Shown piece by piece: positions 38,444 to 49,857 of a stretch of 64,000 nucleotides of DNA. The position numbers were made by a program, and so were the translations under genes. This DNA is from Liopterus haemorrhoidalis (taxonomy: Eukaryota; Arthropoda; Insecta; Coleoptera; Dytiscidae). The stretch lies in NCBI GenBank assembly GCA_963971575.1, contig OZ020624.1, positions 13,478,625-13,542,624 of the forward strand, written 5' to 3'. Under the pieces are notes generated by a model, which did no database searches, was not told where the DNA came from, and saw nothing but the letters and a program-made list of their open reading frames with translations. The stretch's first letter is position 1. The number at the start of each line of letters is the position of its first letter.

Positions 38444-39358
38444 ATGGCTAAGTTATGTACAAGATGTGGCAACAAAATATTTACTGAAGACTGTGCTACA
38501 TGCGGTGATTGTACTAAACATTTCCACTTCGAATGTTCTATCCCTGAAACAAGCTATAATAAATTATTAAAAAATAAGAAGATTTGGAAATGCATTGCTT
38601 GTTCCGGAGCCCCAGAAACAAGATTACGGACCGGATCAAGCAATGAAGTCTCAGCCGATTATATTGAATTTAAAAAAATGTTGCAGACCATTACCGCCAA
38701 AATTGAAGGACTTGAACCAATAAAAACGCAAATAGAAACTTTATCAACTTCAGTGGCGTTCCTCTCTAATCAATATGATACTTTTCTAAAGAAACTGGAT
38801 GAACAAACTAAAATCGTTAACATCCAGATGGGAAAAATACAAACCTTAGAAAAGCAAAATATTGATAAGGATAAAACCATTGCGAACTTGTCTGAAAAAC
38901 TAGAACAATACACCCGCAACAAAAATATAGAATTTACAGGGGTACTAGAACAAACAGGCGAGGACTGCAAGGCTGTCGTAGCAAAGATCGCTCAGGAACT
39001 TCATTTGGATATTACGAAAGATGATATAGACATAGCCCATCGTATATTTACACAGAAAAATAGCGGCCCTCGACCTATTGTTGTCCAATTCACTACAAGA
39101 ACTACACGAGATCAGCTTGTCAATAAAAGATTTTTAATTACGGCAAACGCAAACATCAATGGGACGGCAATCGGCACCAAAATATACGTAAATGAGCACC
39201 TAACAACTTACAACAAAAACCTAATCAGGCTAGCTAAAATACAGCAACGTGCAGCCGGCTTCAAATTTGTCTGGTTCAGGAACAATAAGCTACTAGTAAG
39301 AAGATCTGAAGATTCCCCTATTATGAGAATCATGAACGAAAATGACATCGCCAGATAG
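38444..39358 (+). CDS. LINE A ORF1 (PHD-like finger plus FP-type C-terminus)
   Basis: 304-aa ORF1. The N-terminus has a PHD-like Cys/His finger (CTRCG...CATCGDCTKHFHFEC...CIAC, residues 5-55). A coiled coil follows (about 75-160), then a C-terminal domain with VYVNEHLT-type text (IYVNEHLTTYNKNLI) and FKFVWFRNNKLLVR, as in LINE ORF1 proteins related to the baculovirus FP25K C-terminal domain. It would bind LINE RNA as a trimer-like chaperone. The frame is intact, and a ~75-nt spacer separates it from ORF2. Confidence 0.8.
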   Translation: MAKLCTRCGNKIFTEDCATCGDCTKHFHFECSIPETSYNKLLKNKKIWKCIACSGAPETRLRTGSSNEVSADYIEFKKMLQTITAKIEGLEPIKTQIETLSTSVAFLSNQYDTFLKKLDEQTKIVNIQMGKIQTLEKQNIDKDKTIANLSEKLEQYTRNKNIEFTGVLEQTGEDCKAVVAKIAQELHLDITKDDIDIAHRIFTQKNSGPRPIVVQFTTRTTRDQLVNKRFLITANANINGTAIGTKIYVNEHLTTYNKNLIRLAKIQQRAAGFKFVWFRNNKLLVRRSEDSPIMRIMNENDIAR

Positions 39359-39432
39359 ATGACAACGTTGTAGGCATCCCTGATTGTTTTAGTATATAGT
39401 AAGGTATAGGTATATATTAATATCAACCAGTC

Positions 39433-42320
39433 ATGAACAGGTCAAATTTGTACAACTACTTAGACTGCCTGGAACTGGAAAACGTCAAAACTACAACTAT
39501 CAATAACATATCATCACTTAATAAAATAATTTCAGAAAATACAAATATTTTTAATATCTTACATACAAATATTCGAATCGCAGCTAAAAACTTTGATGAA
39601 CTAGATATATTTCTAGGTGAAATTGATAATAACATTGATGTTGTGGTTTTGTCAGAGACATGGAACTTACCTAGCTATGAATATTTTGTGATAAAGGGCT
39701 ATTCCACTTATTATAATAGTAGTAATTTTAATCAGAATGATGGAGTACTTATATTTGTAAAAGATACACTTTCTCATTCTGTGGAAATTATTGATAGTAT
39801 CATAGATCATAATTACAATTTGATAAGAGTAGATATAAAAGTTGACTCTCATGAAATTGGAATTACAATAAACCACCCCCTTTATGCAATGTACAATTCA
39901 CTGATATTCTTGACCAGTATATCCTTAAATACTGCAAAAACCCCACAGAAATTCTAATTGGTGATATTAATATAGATATTTTGAATACCTCATACGCAGC
40001 TGCTCAAGATTATACTGAGATGTTGAACAAGTACGGTTTCCGCTCTTGTATTAATGTCCCAACACACGATAAAACTTGCTTGGATCATATATTTCTCAAA
40101 AGCAATTTTATTAATTCAAACATATTTCCTATAGTCTTGCAATCAAAAATCACGGATCATAACCCAGTGTACCTACAAACTATCATTAAAAATAACGATA
40201 ACAAAACTAACGGATCAAAAAATTTTACTAGAAAAATAATAAATTACAATAAATTAACACATACGCTAAATAACACTAACTGGTCTATAATTATAACTAG
40301 TGATAATATAAATAACATATTGGATAAATTTTTGTCAAAATTAGACTCTGAAATCGAAAAATGCACTTTTGTTAAGACTACTAAATTCAGCCAACGCAAG
40401 CGTAAACCCTGGGTCACAAACGGCTTGATTAAATCTATTAACATAAGAGATTCTTTATACAAACAAATTAAATTAAACCCAAACAATTACAATATTAAAG
40501 AAACTTACAAAAACTATAAAAAAAACTATTCCTAGCTTAATAAAAATTCTAAAAATTCAGTATTTCAAAAAATCTATAGATCATGCACAGAATAATCCTA
40601 AAAAAATGTGGCAGGTTGCAAATAAGTCGTTAAATAAAACAAAAGTAAAAAATGATATCAAAGAAATAACACTAAACGGAATTAAAATAAAAAATGAACA
40701 TGATATTTCAAACAAATTCAACGACTTTTTTGTAAATATTGGCAATACTTTAGCACAAAAAATTACACCTGTCAGTGCACAACAAGATCATTTTTTAAAT
40801 GATATTAATATTAACCAAAATTCATTTTTCATAAATCCTTGCACTCCAAATGAAATAGAAAATATAATATCAAAAATGAAAACAATTACGAGCCCAGGAA
40901 ACGATATTCTTAACTCGAAAGTATTAAAAAACATTAGTAAACAAATATCAATTCCTCTATGTCAAATATTTAATGACTGCTTTCTATCAGGCCACTTTCC
41001 TGACAAATTAAAAGCTGCTCAGGTACATCCAGTTCATAAAAATGGACCTAAAGCAGAATTAAACAACTATAGACCCATATCCATAATTTCTTGTATCTCT
41101 AAGATATTGGAAAAACTAGTTAACAACCGATTAGTATCCTTTTTCGAACTGAATAATATCATATCAAGCAATCAATTCGGTTTTATGAAAAATAAATGTA
41201 CCGAAGATGCAATATCATTGCTCATCAAAAATATTTACAGCTGCTTAGATTTGTCCAGACCATGCCTAGCCATATTTCTTGATCTGTCAAAGGCATTTGA
41301 TACCGTGAATCATGCAATACTCTAGAAGATATTACTAAAATATGGTATTAGGGGAATTGGGTATCAGTTATTTAAAAGCTATCTGACAAACAGGGTACAA
41401 ACCGTAAAAATAAAAAACTCTATTAGTGAATCATTGTCTGTGAATTGTGGTATACCTCAAGGTGGTGTCTTAGGCCCTACCCTATTCCTATTATACATAA
41501 ATGATCTACTAAGACAGAAAAACTTAAACAGTAAACTCTTATCATATGCCGATGATACAGTTATGTTTATAGGAGCCCCAACATGGAAAATGTCTAGAAA
41601 TATGGCCGAAAAAGATCTAAAAATACTAAGAAACTGGTTGGATTCGAACATTCTATCTCTAAATCATAAGAAGTCTTTTTTTATCCCATTTAGTTGCAAC
41701 AAAGCAACGCAGCCTAATTACGATAATTTCAAAATACACAAAAATTATTTCTGTGACGTAACTGGATGTACCTGTGACGAATATATATATATATAAGACA
41801 CACTCAATTAAATATCTGGAAATATATATTGATTGTCATCTAAAATAGGATACTCAAACGCAAAGCCTAACAAATCGTTTAAGAAAAACTATTTTTATTT
41901 TTAAAAAACTCAGGGAATATATGCCAATTAAAATGCTACTAACTTTTTATTATTCTCTAGCTCAATCTATTATTACTTATGGCTTAATTGGTTGGGGTGG
42001 TGTAGCAAATTGCCATTTGAAACGACTCTCAACAACCCAGAAAATAATTCTTAAAATTATATTTAATAAACCACTTCTATATTCTTCTGATAAATTATTT
42101 TCCGAAACAGATATTATGAGTATTAGACAATTATATATATTATCAATTATAAAATATTATAATAAAAACTCGTATATAACTCAATATCCTATTGAATTAA
42201 TTTCACATGAGCATAACACTAGGAATTCTGGTCAGGCCCTACTTTGTAGAACAAACAAAGTAATTGGACAGAGGTGTTTTACCTACTTTCGGCCCAAAAT
42301 TTACAACAATTTAAAAACAT
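39433..42320 (+). pseudogene. LINE A ORF2 (endonuclease + RT), broken
   Basis: Pieces in order: endonuclease start (39433-39957: ILHTNIRIAAKN, VVLSETWN), a deletion or frameshift after about residue 145, the endonuclease end (39981-40535: SKITDHNPVYLQ), linker and RT (40606-41325: SPGNDILNSKVLKN, NYRPISIISCISKILEK, IFLDLSKAFDTVNHAIL then TAG), RT palm (41434-41796: GIPQGGVLGPTLF, YADDTV), and the C-terminal part (41921-42320: YGLIGWGG). At least four stops or shifts disrupt it. The coding region stops at the LINE B tail at 42321, so its last residues are lost. Confidence 0.85.
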
Positions 42321-42417
42321 AATAATAATAATAATGTTTATTTCACAAGTAACAAGAAATTTGTACATGCAACGTCAAGATAATACAAGTTCTTATAATA
42401 CTACACACACAAGTATA

Positions 42418-42421
42418 TATA
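42418..42421. repeat. EV2 target duplication, left copy (TATA)
   Basis: Matches TATA at 49780-49783. Four bases with TATA is the errantivirus pattern. Confidence 0.85.
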
Positions 42422-42642
42422 AATAATATTTGTCGTTACTGGAGTTGTCTTTTTAAAAAGGATTTATTTTAATATTACAATTTAAAATATCAGAAGTACA
42501 TAGTTTTATGTCAAATACCAGAATGAATATAATACATAAAAATGGTCTTTTATAATCTTAACATATTTAGCAAGGTCAGGGGTTTTAACATGACACTGTC
42601 TGGCGTGCTTCTCACAGAGTCATCATAATACCGAAGGTAACT
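42422..42642 (-). repeat. EV2 3' LTR
   Basis: 221 bp. In element orientation AGTTACCTTCGG...AATATTATT. It follows the purine tract AGAACGGGGG (42643-42652). Confidence 0.93.
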
Positions 42643-42651
42643 CCCCCGTTC

Positions 42652-44139
42652 TTAGAATGAAGCCTCTCCTGGAAGGTTGATAACGTTTGCTTCCTGGTGT
42701 TGTTGGCCTCTCTTGGAATTCCGCTGAACGATATATCTTGTAGTGATGTAGGTCAGGATACTCAAGAGACAGAGATATAGAATTACTGTCCATATGTTAA
42801 TATTTTTTGGATCGAAGAATTTTTGATCATCATCGATTGGCAGCATTGGATTGGATTGTAGATCTTGTAATTTTAGCGTTTTCAGGTTGATGGAAAAATT
42901 TGATTTAGGATGATCTTGTATTGATAATCCTTGGCTATTGATTATCTTTGGCTGTCCGTGACTGATGGTTTGGAACAGCAGTTCTTCGTTACGGAAAATA
43001 ATTTTGCAGTTATCTTCTTTGATGAGATATATGCCCTGAAGAATTTTTATTTCTGCATCTTCTTTACATTTGATTTCTAACTTCTCCTTTTTAGGGAATA
43101 CTGCCAAATATTGGTTGATTTCTGATATGATTTTGAGATGGTTGTCGTTGACTTGAAGTTTAGTGAACTGACAGTTGTTGGACTGGCCGTTGAGTAGGAT
43201 TCCTTCTTCGCATGGAGACCGATGATTGGTTTTTAATTTGATTGGACATTGGTACACCTTGCTTTTTGTACAAATATCGCTTAGAGGCATTAAATCATTT
43301 TTTGATTTTAGAAAATATTTTACATCAGGTATAATAGTAATAATTTCTGATTCGTGTATGGTAGGTACAGGTAATAAATGATATAGACTGAAAATCTCTT
43401 CAAAATTAATCAGGATGGTTAGAAGGTATATAATTTTGTTGTTATCAATTTTACAACTAACGTCGATTACTGATTCAAAATCTAAAATATTGTTTCGTGT
43501 TAATTCGAAAGGTAGTTCATTTTTGTAATGACTTGAAATCTTTTGTAGTTCAAGGAACAAGTCTTTGCTTGTTACAATACTGGGATGCAAGGTTTTAATT
43601 TTGCAGAACGCAAGTGAAGTTTCCAAATTTTGTACCTCATTCAAGATTACATTGTAAAGTATAACAATTTGGTTCAATGTGTCCTTTGTTGTCAGTAAGT
43701 CAAAGTGATTTGTTTCGTCTTGTAAAATTTCCGAAAGTTGAGTTATTTTGGATTTAATCATTAAATTGTTGATTTGTATGTCTTGTATGGTCTCATTAAA
43801 GTTTCTTATAATTTGTCTGTTAATACTGTATTGCATGTTAAGTTGATTTTGAACGTGTTGTTCATTCTCTTGTAAGTGTTTTAGAATTTTATCGTATTTT
43901 GCGCCATCGTCCGCGTCTAAGTTTCCTGTCAATGTTTTTAATATTGTCCCAAGTCCATTTACGAGTCCTCTTTTGTTCCTACTATGATTTTTAGTGTTAC
44001 TATGTATTCCTATATTATCTATTTTATCATTTATGCTATCTCTTAGGTAACTAGTGATTCTAAAGTAATTTCCTAAGTTTCCAATAAAGTAGGTATTATT
44101 ATCTATACTATTTCTAATTATTTCTAAGTTGTCATTCAA
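42652..44139 (-). CDS. env: EV2 envelope (Env)
   Basis: 495-aa open part of an insect errantivirus envelope. A basic RNKR cleavage site precedes a GLVNGLGTILK fusion-peptide-like segment near residue 58. An ectodomain parallel to EV1 env follows (shared KTLHPSIV and NNCQFTKL-type blocks), then a membrane segment (INIWTVILYLCLLSILTYI, about 447-465) and a basic tail. The frame continues upstream of the first ATG toward the end of pol, again consistent with a spliced env message. No internal stop is seen. Confidence 0.9.
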   Translation of the reverse strand: MNDNLEIIRNSIDNNTYFIGNLGNYFRITSYLRDSINDKIDNIGIHSNTKNHSRNKRGLVNGLGTILKTLTGNLDADDGAKYDKILKHLQENEQHVQNQLNMQYSINRQIIRNFNETIQDIQINNLMIKSKITQLSEILQDETNHFDLLTTKDTLNQIVILYNVILNEVQNLETSLAFCKIKTLHPSIVTSKDLFLELQKISSHYKNELPFELTRNNILDFESVIDVSCKIDNNKIIYLLTILINFEEIFSLYHLLPVPTIHESEIITIIPDVKYFLKSKNDLMPLSDICTKSKVYQCPIKLKTNHRSPCEEGILLNGQSNNCQFTKLQVNDNHLKIISEINQYLAVFPKKEKLEIKCKEDAEIKILQGIYLIKEDNCKIIFRNEELLFQTISHGQPKIINSQGLSIQDHPKSNFSINLKTLKLQDLQSNPMLPIDDDQKFFDPKNINIWTVILYLCLLSILTYITTRYIVQRNSKRGQQHQEANVINLPGEASF

Positions 44140-44261
44140 TTTGTCGAATTCTACGTATATCGTCTGTAAGTCAAAGTAATGGATCAGGGTGTGTTCTGTT
44201 TTTTGAAGTCTTGCTTGTCCTAAGTTTATAGGGAGTATTCCTATGTTTTTTTAAATGTCTT

Positions 44262-47200
44262 TTATTTCTGTCCCGAGCCCGAAGCTGCAGAGCCTGAAAT
44301 ATTTTTAAAACTGTAAGTTTTCTGCGGCGGTCTTTTAATATTTGAGATGTGAATGTTTTCCGCAGTATTATGGTGTTGGGTTACAATTTTGGCGGTTTTC
44401 AAATTAGGGTTCACACTTTTAATAGTTTCCGCTTTATATTTGTTCTTGGTTTTATTTTGTTTCTGTTTATTTTTGATGAATACTTTTTCCGGGATAGTTG
44501 GGATTGGTTCGCGATTTTTATTTAAATTAGTGATTACTTTTTCTTTCTTATCTTGTAGTTTTTGATTTAGAGTGCCGTAAAGAAGTTTAATTTTTTCTTT
44601 GTGGTTCGAGATATAGTTATTGACTAATTGTTTGTCAAGTTCGATATTAAATGGGGATTCGGTTTCTAAATGTCCGGTAATAATTTCATACGGTCTTAAT
44701 TTTGTTACGGAGTGGATTGAATGGTTGTGAGCTAACAGTGCGTAGTTAACTTTAATTTCTATGGGTTCGTTTTCGAAAAGTGGTTGGTTATTGAGTAATC
44801 TGATATGTTCTATCAGTGTGGAGTGAAATCGTTCGATTACTCCATTCGATTCCGGGTGTTGACTACTTATGAAATGTAGTTTAATTTTGTGGGTTTCCAA
44901 AAGTTCCGAAAAGATTGAATTTTTGAATTCTAGACCATTGTCGGAAATGATTTGATTTGGTATACAATGGTGGGTAAAGTACTTAATCAAGTTATTAACG
45001 ACTTCTATGCCTTGTCCTGAATTTAGACGATATGCTTGAGCATATTTGGAAAACGAGTCTATTATAGTTAAGAATTTTGAGTTTTCTAAAGTTATTGTGT
45101 CTATGTGAAGGATCTGGAAAGGTCTAACGGCGGTGGGTGTGATATTAAATTCGACTTTAAGGGGTTTTCTATCGTACTTCGTTAGCTGACAGATTTCGCA
45201 ACTGTTAATAAATGTTTGCACGGATTTTCGTTGATTTGGCCAATAGTATAGTGCTTTTAGTCTATTTTCCGTCTCGTCTAACCCGCGGTGGTTAGTTTTA
45301 CCTTCATGGTAGTTTTTAATAACATTTAGAATTTCATCATCTTCGGTAACATCTATTAATTTTTTAGAACATTTAATAAAATCGATCTCTGAATTTTTGA
45401 AATAAATTTGGAGGACCTTGGAGAGTTTTTCGTAAATAGGGTTTTCGAAATATAAGTGATATCTTACTTTGGGAACTACATATTGTCTTATAAAATCAAT
45501 TACTTCTTGTTCAAAATTATGTTTAGAGAACTGAACTAGAAATCTTTGTTTTTTGTCAAATAATCTAACTAGTGCGATTTTAGCTGGGTTAAAGTTAACT
45601 TCAGAGATAATTATTTGGTTTTTGCCAACATTTACGGGGCAATCAACCATGGGTATTCCTATTAGCGTATTACCTTCATAGTTGGAATGAATGGTCTGAT
45701 TATCATCTTCTCCGCAAGATATGGTTTCTTCCGAGTCTTCAATTTCTACTATCATTGATGAATTATCTGATTGATCGGGATTTTGAAATTTTGCATTAAA
45801 ATTTTTCATGTAACCGAATATACCGTCATCTCTTTCTATCGTTTCGTTCATGTGAACTTCGACTCTCGAGAGGGCGTCTGCGTTTTTGTTTAGACTACCT
45901 TTTTTATAGAATATCTCGTAATCATATTCTTGGAGTTTAAGTCTCCACCTGACTAGTTTAGAGTTCGGTTCTTTGATATTGAAAAGCCATTGTAATGGTT
46001 GATGGTCTGAATAAATTTTGAATTTTCGCCCAAATAAGTACGGTCTAAAATATTTTACTGCCCAAACGATTGCTAGGGTTTCTCGTTCTATTGGGGAATA
46101 CTTTCTCTCAGAATCGTTAAGGGTGCGACTTGCGTAAGCTCCTGGCAAATCTTCTCCGACTTTTCCTTGCGAGAGGACCGCACCGATTGCAATTTCACTC
46201 GCGTCAGTGGTTAAATTGAACGTTTTTGTAAAATCGGGGTATTTTAAAATCGGTTCATTAATTAACATGTTTTTGCAGATGTTAAAACATTTTAAGTATT
46301 CTGGGTTATTGATATCGATTTTAGAGCCTTTCTTTAAATAATTTGTCATGGGTTTTGTTAACTTTGCAAAGTCAGGGATAAATTTTTTATAGTATCCCAG
46401 TAAGCCTAAAAATTGTTTTATTTCCTTTGTTGACTTAGGAATGGGGAAATTTTGGATTGCGTGGATCTTATCCGGATTGGGTTTCACGCCATCGGGAGTG
46501 ACTATATGGCCAAGATAAGCTACTTCATGTTTAAGAAATTCGGATTTGTTAATTTGAATTTTGAAATTAGCTTTCCTAAGTCTTTCGAATACTTCGCGTA
46601 GTCTATCCATATGTTCTTGCAAACTCGTACTGAATATTATAATATCGTCTAGATAAACTAAACAATATTTTCCTACGATGCCTCTTAACATATCATCCAT
46701 AACGCGTTGGAAAGTAGAGGGCGCGTTTCTTAAGCCAAATGGCATCCGGAGGAATTCATAGTGTCCATTTTCCGTAGAAAATCCTGTTTTGGGAATACTT
46801 TGGGGGTCGAGTTCGATCTGGTGAAATCCAGAGGCTAAATCTATCGTCGAAAAGTACTGGCACCGACCTAATTTATCTAGTAAATCCGTGATGTTGGGTA
46901 ACGGGTAACGGTCTTCAATTGTTTTTTCGTTCAACTTTCTATAATCGATAACTATTCGCCACTTCTGCCTACCAGAAGCGTCTAATTTCTTTGGTACAAC
47001 CCAAATCGGTGAGGACCAGGGTGACTGCGATGGTCTAATTATATTTTGTTGTAACATTTCATCGATTTGTGTCTGAACTTCTTTTTTGTGAACATGGGGG
47101 TATCTATACGATTTTGTGTAAATCGGTACCTCATCTTTAGTTTTGATACTGTGTTTGACTCTATTTGTAAAAGTTAAAGGCTGTTCATCAAAATGAAAAA

Positions 47201-47963
47201 TATCGGAATATTCTTTTAAAAGTTTGGTAATGGCGATCTTTTCTTCCGAATTCATATGAGATGTTCTAGCTTTAGCGGGATCGAATTTAACTTTGTCTAG
47301 ATTAATAAAATTTAAATTTGAGTTAATTTTTTGAGAAAATTGTTTATTTTCAAAATCTGAGAATTTTTCTGGGACAATAGGTGTTATTTTGACTGGGATC
47401 TCATTATCCGTATTATTTGAAATGGTACAGAGTGCTTGATGATTTTTCACGTTAGTGACGCATTCTAAAATTTCTAATTTTTCAAGATTAGTATGAGGTA
47501 TGACAATTTCACCGTTTTTAATATTTTTAATTGGAACTGTAATAACATGTTCTGTGTTAGGTTGTATTATGTAATTGTGAGTGTTTGGTATTGAATCTTG
47601 AGGTGTTTTTCCATAGTTAATTTTTATTTTACAATGGGGGGTAATTAACAAATTTTGATCAAAGTCAATTGTTGCATTTAAAAGTTTTAGGTTGTCTAAT
47701 CCTAATAAACAGTCGAAATTATCATGGAAGTGGAAAATATGGAATTTTAAAAATTGTTCTTTAATTTTGAATGTTTTCGGACACGGCATAAGGGTACTAA
47801 AATGTTCTACTGATGTTCCGTGTGCCGTAGATATTTGGAAAGGGTCTTTAACGATAAATTTTTTGAAATGTTTTTGTGCAATAATTGGATTGACAAATGA
47901 TTTTGTGCTTCCAGTATCTAAAAGGATTTTCAAATTATTTTCAGGGAAAATAACATGTGGCAA
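44262..47963 (-). CDS. pol: EV2 Pol polyprotein
   Basis: 1233 aa. Protease (DTGS, 16-19), RT (IDLASGFHQ near 374-382; YLDD 437-440), RNase H (TTDAS 585-589), an acidic linker (701-760) and integrase (HHCC then DDE with HIDTITLEN, IISDNGLEF and GVIERF). Only about 55 residues separate NADALSR from TIHSN, so the macro domain of EV1 is absent. The frame is open upstream to the slippery heptamer at 48023-48029. No stop is seen. Confidence 0.95.
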   Translation of the reverse strand: MPHVIFPENNLKILLDTGSTKSFVNPIIAQKHFKKFIVKDPFQISTAHGTSVEHFSTLMPCPKTFKIKEQFLKFHIFHFHDNFDCLLGLDNLKLLNATIDFDQNLLITPHCKIKINYGKTPQDSIPNTHNYIIQPNTEHVITVPIKNIKNGEIVIPHTNLEKLEILECVTNVKNHQALCTISNNTDNEIPVKITPIVPEKFSDFENKQFSQKINSNLNFINLDKVKFDPAKARTSHMNSEEKIAITKLLKEYSDIFHFDEQPLTFTNRVKHSIKTKDEVPIYTKSYRYPHVHKKEVQTQIDEMLQQNIIRPSQSPWSSPIWVVPKKLDASGRQKWRIVIDYRKLNEKTIEDRYPLPNITDLLDKLGRCQYFSTIDLASGFHQIELDPQSIPKTGFSTENGHYEFLRMPFGLRNAPSTFQRVMDDMLRGIVGKYCLVYLDDIIIFSTSLQEHMDRLREVFERLRKANFKIQINKSEFLKHEVAYLGHIVTPDGVKPNPDKIHAIQNFPIPKSTKEIKQFLGLLGYYKKFIPDFAKLTKPMTNYLKKGSKIDINNPEYLKCFNICKNMLINEPILKYPDFTKTFNLTTDASEIAIGAVLSQGKVGEDLPGAYASRTLNDSERKYSPIERETLAIVWAVKYFRPYLFGRKFKIYSDHQPLQWLFNIKEPNSKLVRWRLKLQEYDYEIFYKKGSLNKNADALSRVEVHMNETIERDDGIFGYMKNFNAKFQNPDQSDNSSMIVEIEDSEETISCGEDDNQTIHSNYEGNTLIGIPMVDCPVNVGKNQIIISEVNFNPAKIALVRLFDKKQRFLVQFSKHNFEQEVIDFIRQYVVPKVRYHLYFENPIYEKLSKVLQIYFKNSEIDFIKCSKKLIDVTEDDEILNVIKNYHEGKTNHRGLDETENRLKALYYWPNQRKSVQTFINSCEICQLTKYDRKPLKVEFNITPTAVRPFQILHIDTITLENSKFLTIIDSFSKYAQAYRLNSGQGIEVVNNLIKYFTHHCIPNQIISDNGLEFKNSIFSELLETHKIKLHFISSQHPESNGVIERFHSTLIEHIRLLNNQPLFENEPIEIKVNYALLAHNHSIHSVTKLRPYEIITGHLETESPFNIELDKQLVNNYISNHKEKIKLLYGTLNQKLQDKKEKVITNLNKNREPIPTIPEKVFIKNKQKQNKTKNKYKAETIKSVNPNLKTAKIVTQHHNTAENIHISNIKRPPQKTYSFKNISGSAASGSGQK

Positions 47964-47986
47964 TTGGCTTTCGTTATTTGTTAAAT

Positions 47987-49301
47987 TTAATAGTTCAAAG
48001 TTGGTTCCGAGGCTGTCATTTCTAAAAAATGATTTTGGTCAACCTCTTCAGGGTATTCAGTATCGTCCTCATAATTTTCGTATTCAATGTTAGGTTCAGT
48101 TTCAGAATCTGAATTTTGGAATGTTTGTTCTTCCATATTATATAATTCTTCACTTATAAAATTTTGATTTTGTTGTGGAAATCTTGGAAAATTGTTACTT
48201 GGTTTATAAGCGCGATTAGCTGAAGTATTTCGACTAGCTAAAGTATTACGCGTCGTAATACTCATTGGGGTAGGTTTTGAGAAATTTGTTTTAGTGCCTG
48301 GCCTAAAAACGTTTGTGGTTTGATTAGAATTGGAAGATTTAGCATTTGAGTTAAATCTATTACTGTTGAACGTGTTCGGACTGGAATTTTGAAAATTAAA
48401 TGAATTGTTGGGTTTAAAATTTTGAGAGTTTGCCCTTTGTGGGGGTTGTCTGAGTAGTGGTGAATTGTGCATGTAATTTGCATGTAGTGTATGATAGTTT
48501 TGTGAGGATTTGTGTGATTGTTTAGGGGTTGTGTTCCAATTAGGTTTCGTTTTGTAACTATTTATGTCTAGTTGAAAGTCGTTCGTGAGCATATTGAGCG
48601 CATTATTGAGATCTGTTGGGTTCTTTGTGCGCATAAGGGAACCTAAGGGTTCTCTCAAACCTCTTAACAGAATTCTCAGAGCATAATTTCTGAAATAATC
48701 ATTTAGTATAGTTGAGTGTTCTTGGGAGCAATGTGTTGTAATATATGAGATTTGAAGGTTTAGGACCTTTTGAATCTTATTATAGAAATCGAAAGGCGAT
48801 TCGTTCGAGTTCTGTCTTAGTTCTGTTAGCTCTATGTTTAAGGTAAAACAGTCTCGTTTGTCAGAGTAACCGTTTAATAATGCTGTCTTTTAAGTCCGAC
48901 CAATTTGTTATATTGCTCGATGCAATATTTATGGCGGCTTCACCCTTGACTCTAGCAAGGATGCTTGACATAAGGTACTCATTTTGGAAGTCATTTACGT
49001 CTGTTGCATTATAAAATTTGTTAACTAATTTTTCGCACACCTCTAGAAATCTAGGTAGCATTTCCGTTTCACCCGAAAACTCCGGTATCATAGCCAGATA
49101 CTCTTTTTTGAGTTCCATTGGGCGTACGGTGATCGGAATTGTTGTGTTCGGCATTTTGCCTGTTTTTATTATATTAGAAGGGTTAGAAAAATTAATTTTT
49201 GGGATAATGTCGGAATCTGAATCTGAATCAGAGCTTATACTATTATCCGATTCTGGTCTATTTAAAAATTCGTTAATTAATAAAGAGCCTCTAAAAGACA
49301 T
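47987..49301 (-). pseudogene. gag: EV2 Gag with a single-base frameshift
   Basis: Two ORFs (49301-48861 and 48658-47987) form one gag. The first carries the N-terminus and the capsid start (MIPEFSGETEMLPRFLEVCE). It leaves frame after SDLKDSII, where AAA in place of AA shifts the reading; deleting one A would continue as NGYSDKRDC. The second carries GLREPLGS...MRTKNPTDL and the Asn/Ser/Gln-rich C-terminus. The interval between is coding in the right frame. This copy therefore lacks a full gag unless the extra base is an assembly error. Confidence 0.85.
48023..48029 (-). promoter_or_regulatory. EV2 gag-pol -1 frameshift site
   Basis: T TTT TTA in gag phase (HFLEM region), followed by an open pol frame, at the same position as in EV1. 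Confidence 0.85.
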
Positions 49302-49547
49302 TAATACTCACAGCAACAGTGTTGGAATGTGTGCCCTCCTGTCCATGGAAGTTGACTGCTTGACTGGATCTGCCTCGATGTTCTCTCGAAGACGTTGTCA
49401 CTGCTTACAGTTCTTTGCACACACGTTCACGTTCTGAATAACCGATATTCGTTCAGTCTACACAGAGTCCGTGATTTTGTTCGATTAACTAGCAAAACGT
49501 TGGATACGCACCGATGTTATATTCACTAACACGTCTAGTTATCCGAC

Positions 49548-49559
49548 CCGACTGCGCCA
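49548..49559 (-). other. EV2 primer-binding site
   Basis: The minus strand TGGCGCAGTCGG abuts the 5' LTR, sharing one base. It is the same tRNA-Ser-type primer site as in EV1. Confidence 0.8.
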
Positions 49560-49779
49560 ATAATATTTGTCGTTACTGGAGTTGTCTTTTTAAAAAGGAT
49601 TTATTTTAATATTACAATTTAAAATATCAGAAGTACATAGTTTTATGTCAAATACCAGAATGAATATAATACATAAAAATGGTCTTTTATAATCTTAACA
49701 TATTTAGCAAGGTCAGGGGTTTTAACATGACACTGTCTGGCGTGCTTCTCACAGAGTCGTCATAATACCGAAGATAACT
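49559..49779 (-). repeat. EV2 5' LTR
   Basis: 221 bp; two substitutions relative to 42422-42642, both near the outer end. Confidence 0.93.
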
Positions 49780-49857
49780 TATATTTGTAATAATAAGATA
49801 AAGTATAATAGCATAAGATGAACAAAATAGCATAAAAATAAATAATAATAATAATTA

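Larger units (their letters stand above)
42422..49779 (-). mobile_element. Second errantivirus 'EV2'
   Basis: Minus-strand element with 221-bp LTRs differing at two positions, a 4-bp TATA duplication, a tRNA-Ser-like primer site, gag (with one frameshift), pol and env. It is related to EV1 in every domain but shorter by the macro-domain insertion. It is a recent insertion in the LINE B 3' UTR. Confidence 0.95.

Noticed and set aside
42422..49779. EV1 and EV2 as copies of one element
   Set aside because: They share architecture and motifs but differ in LTR length and sequence, in env and in the macro insertion; they are separate families.
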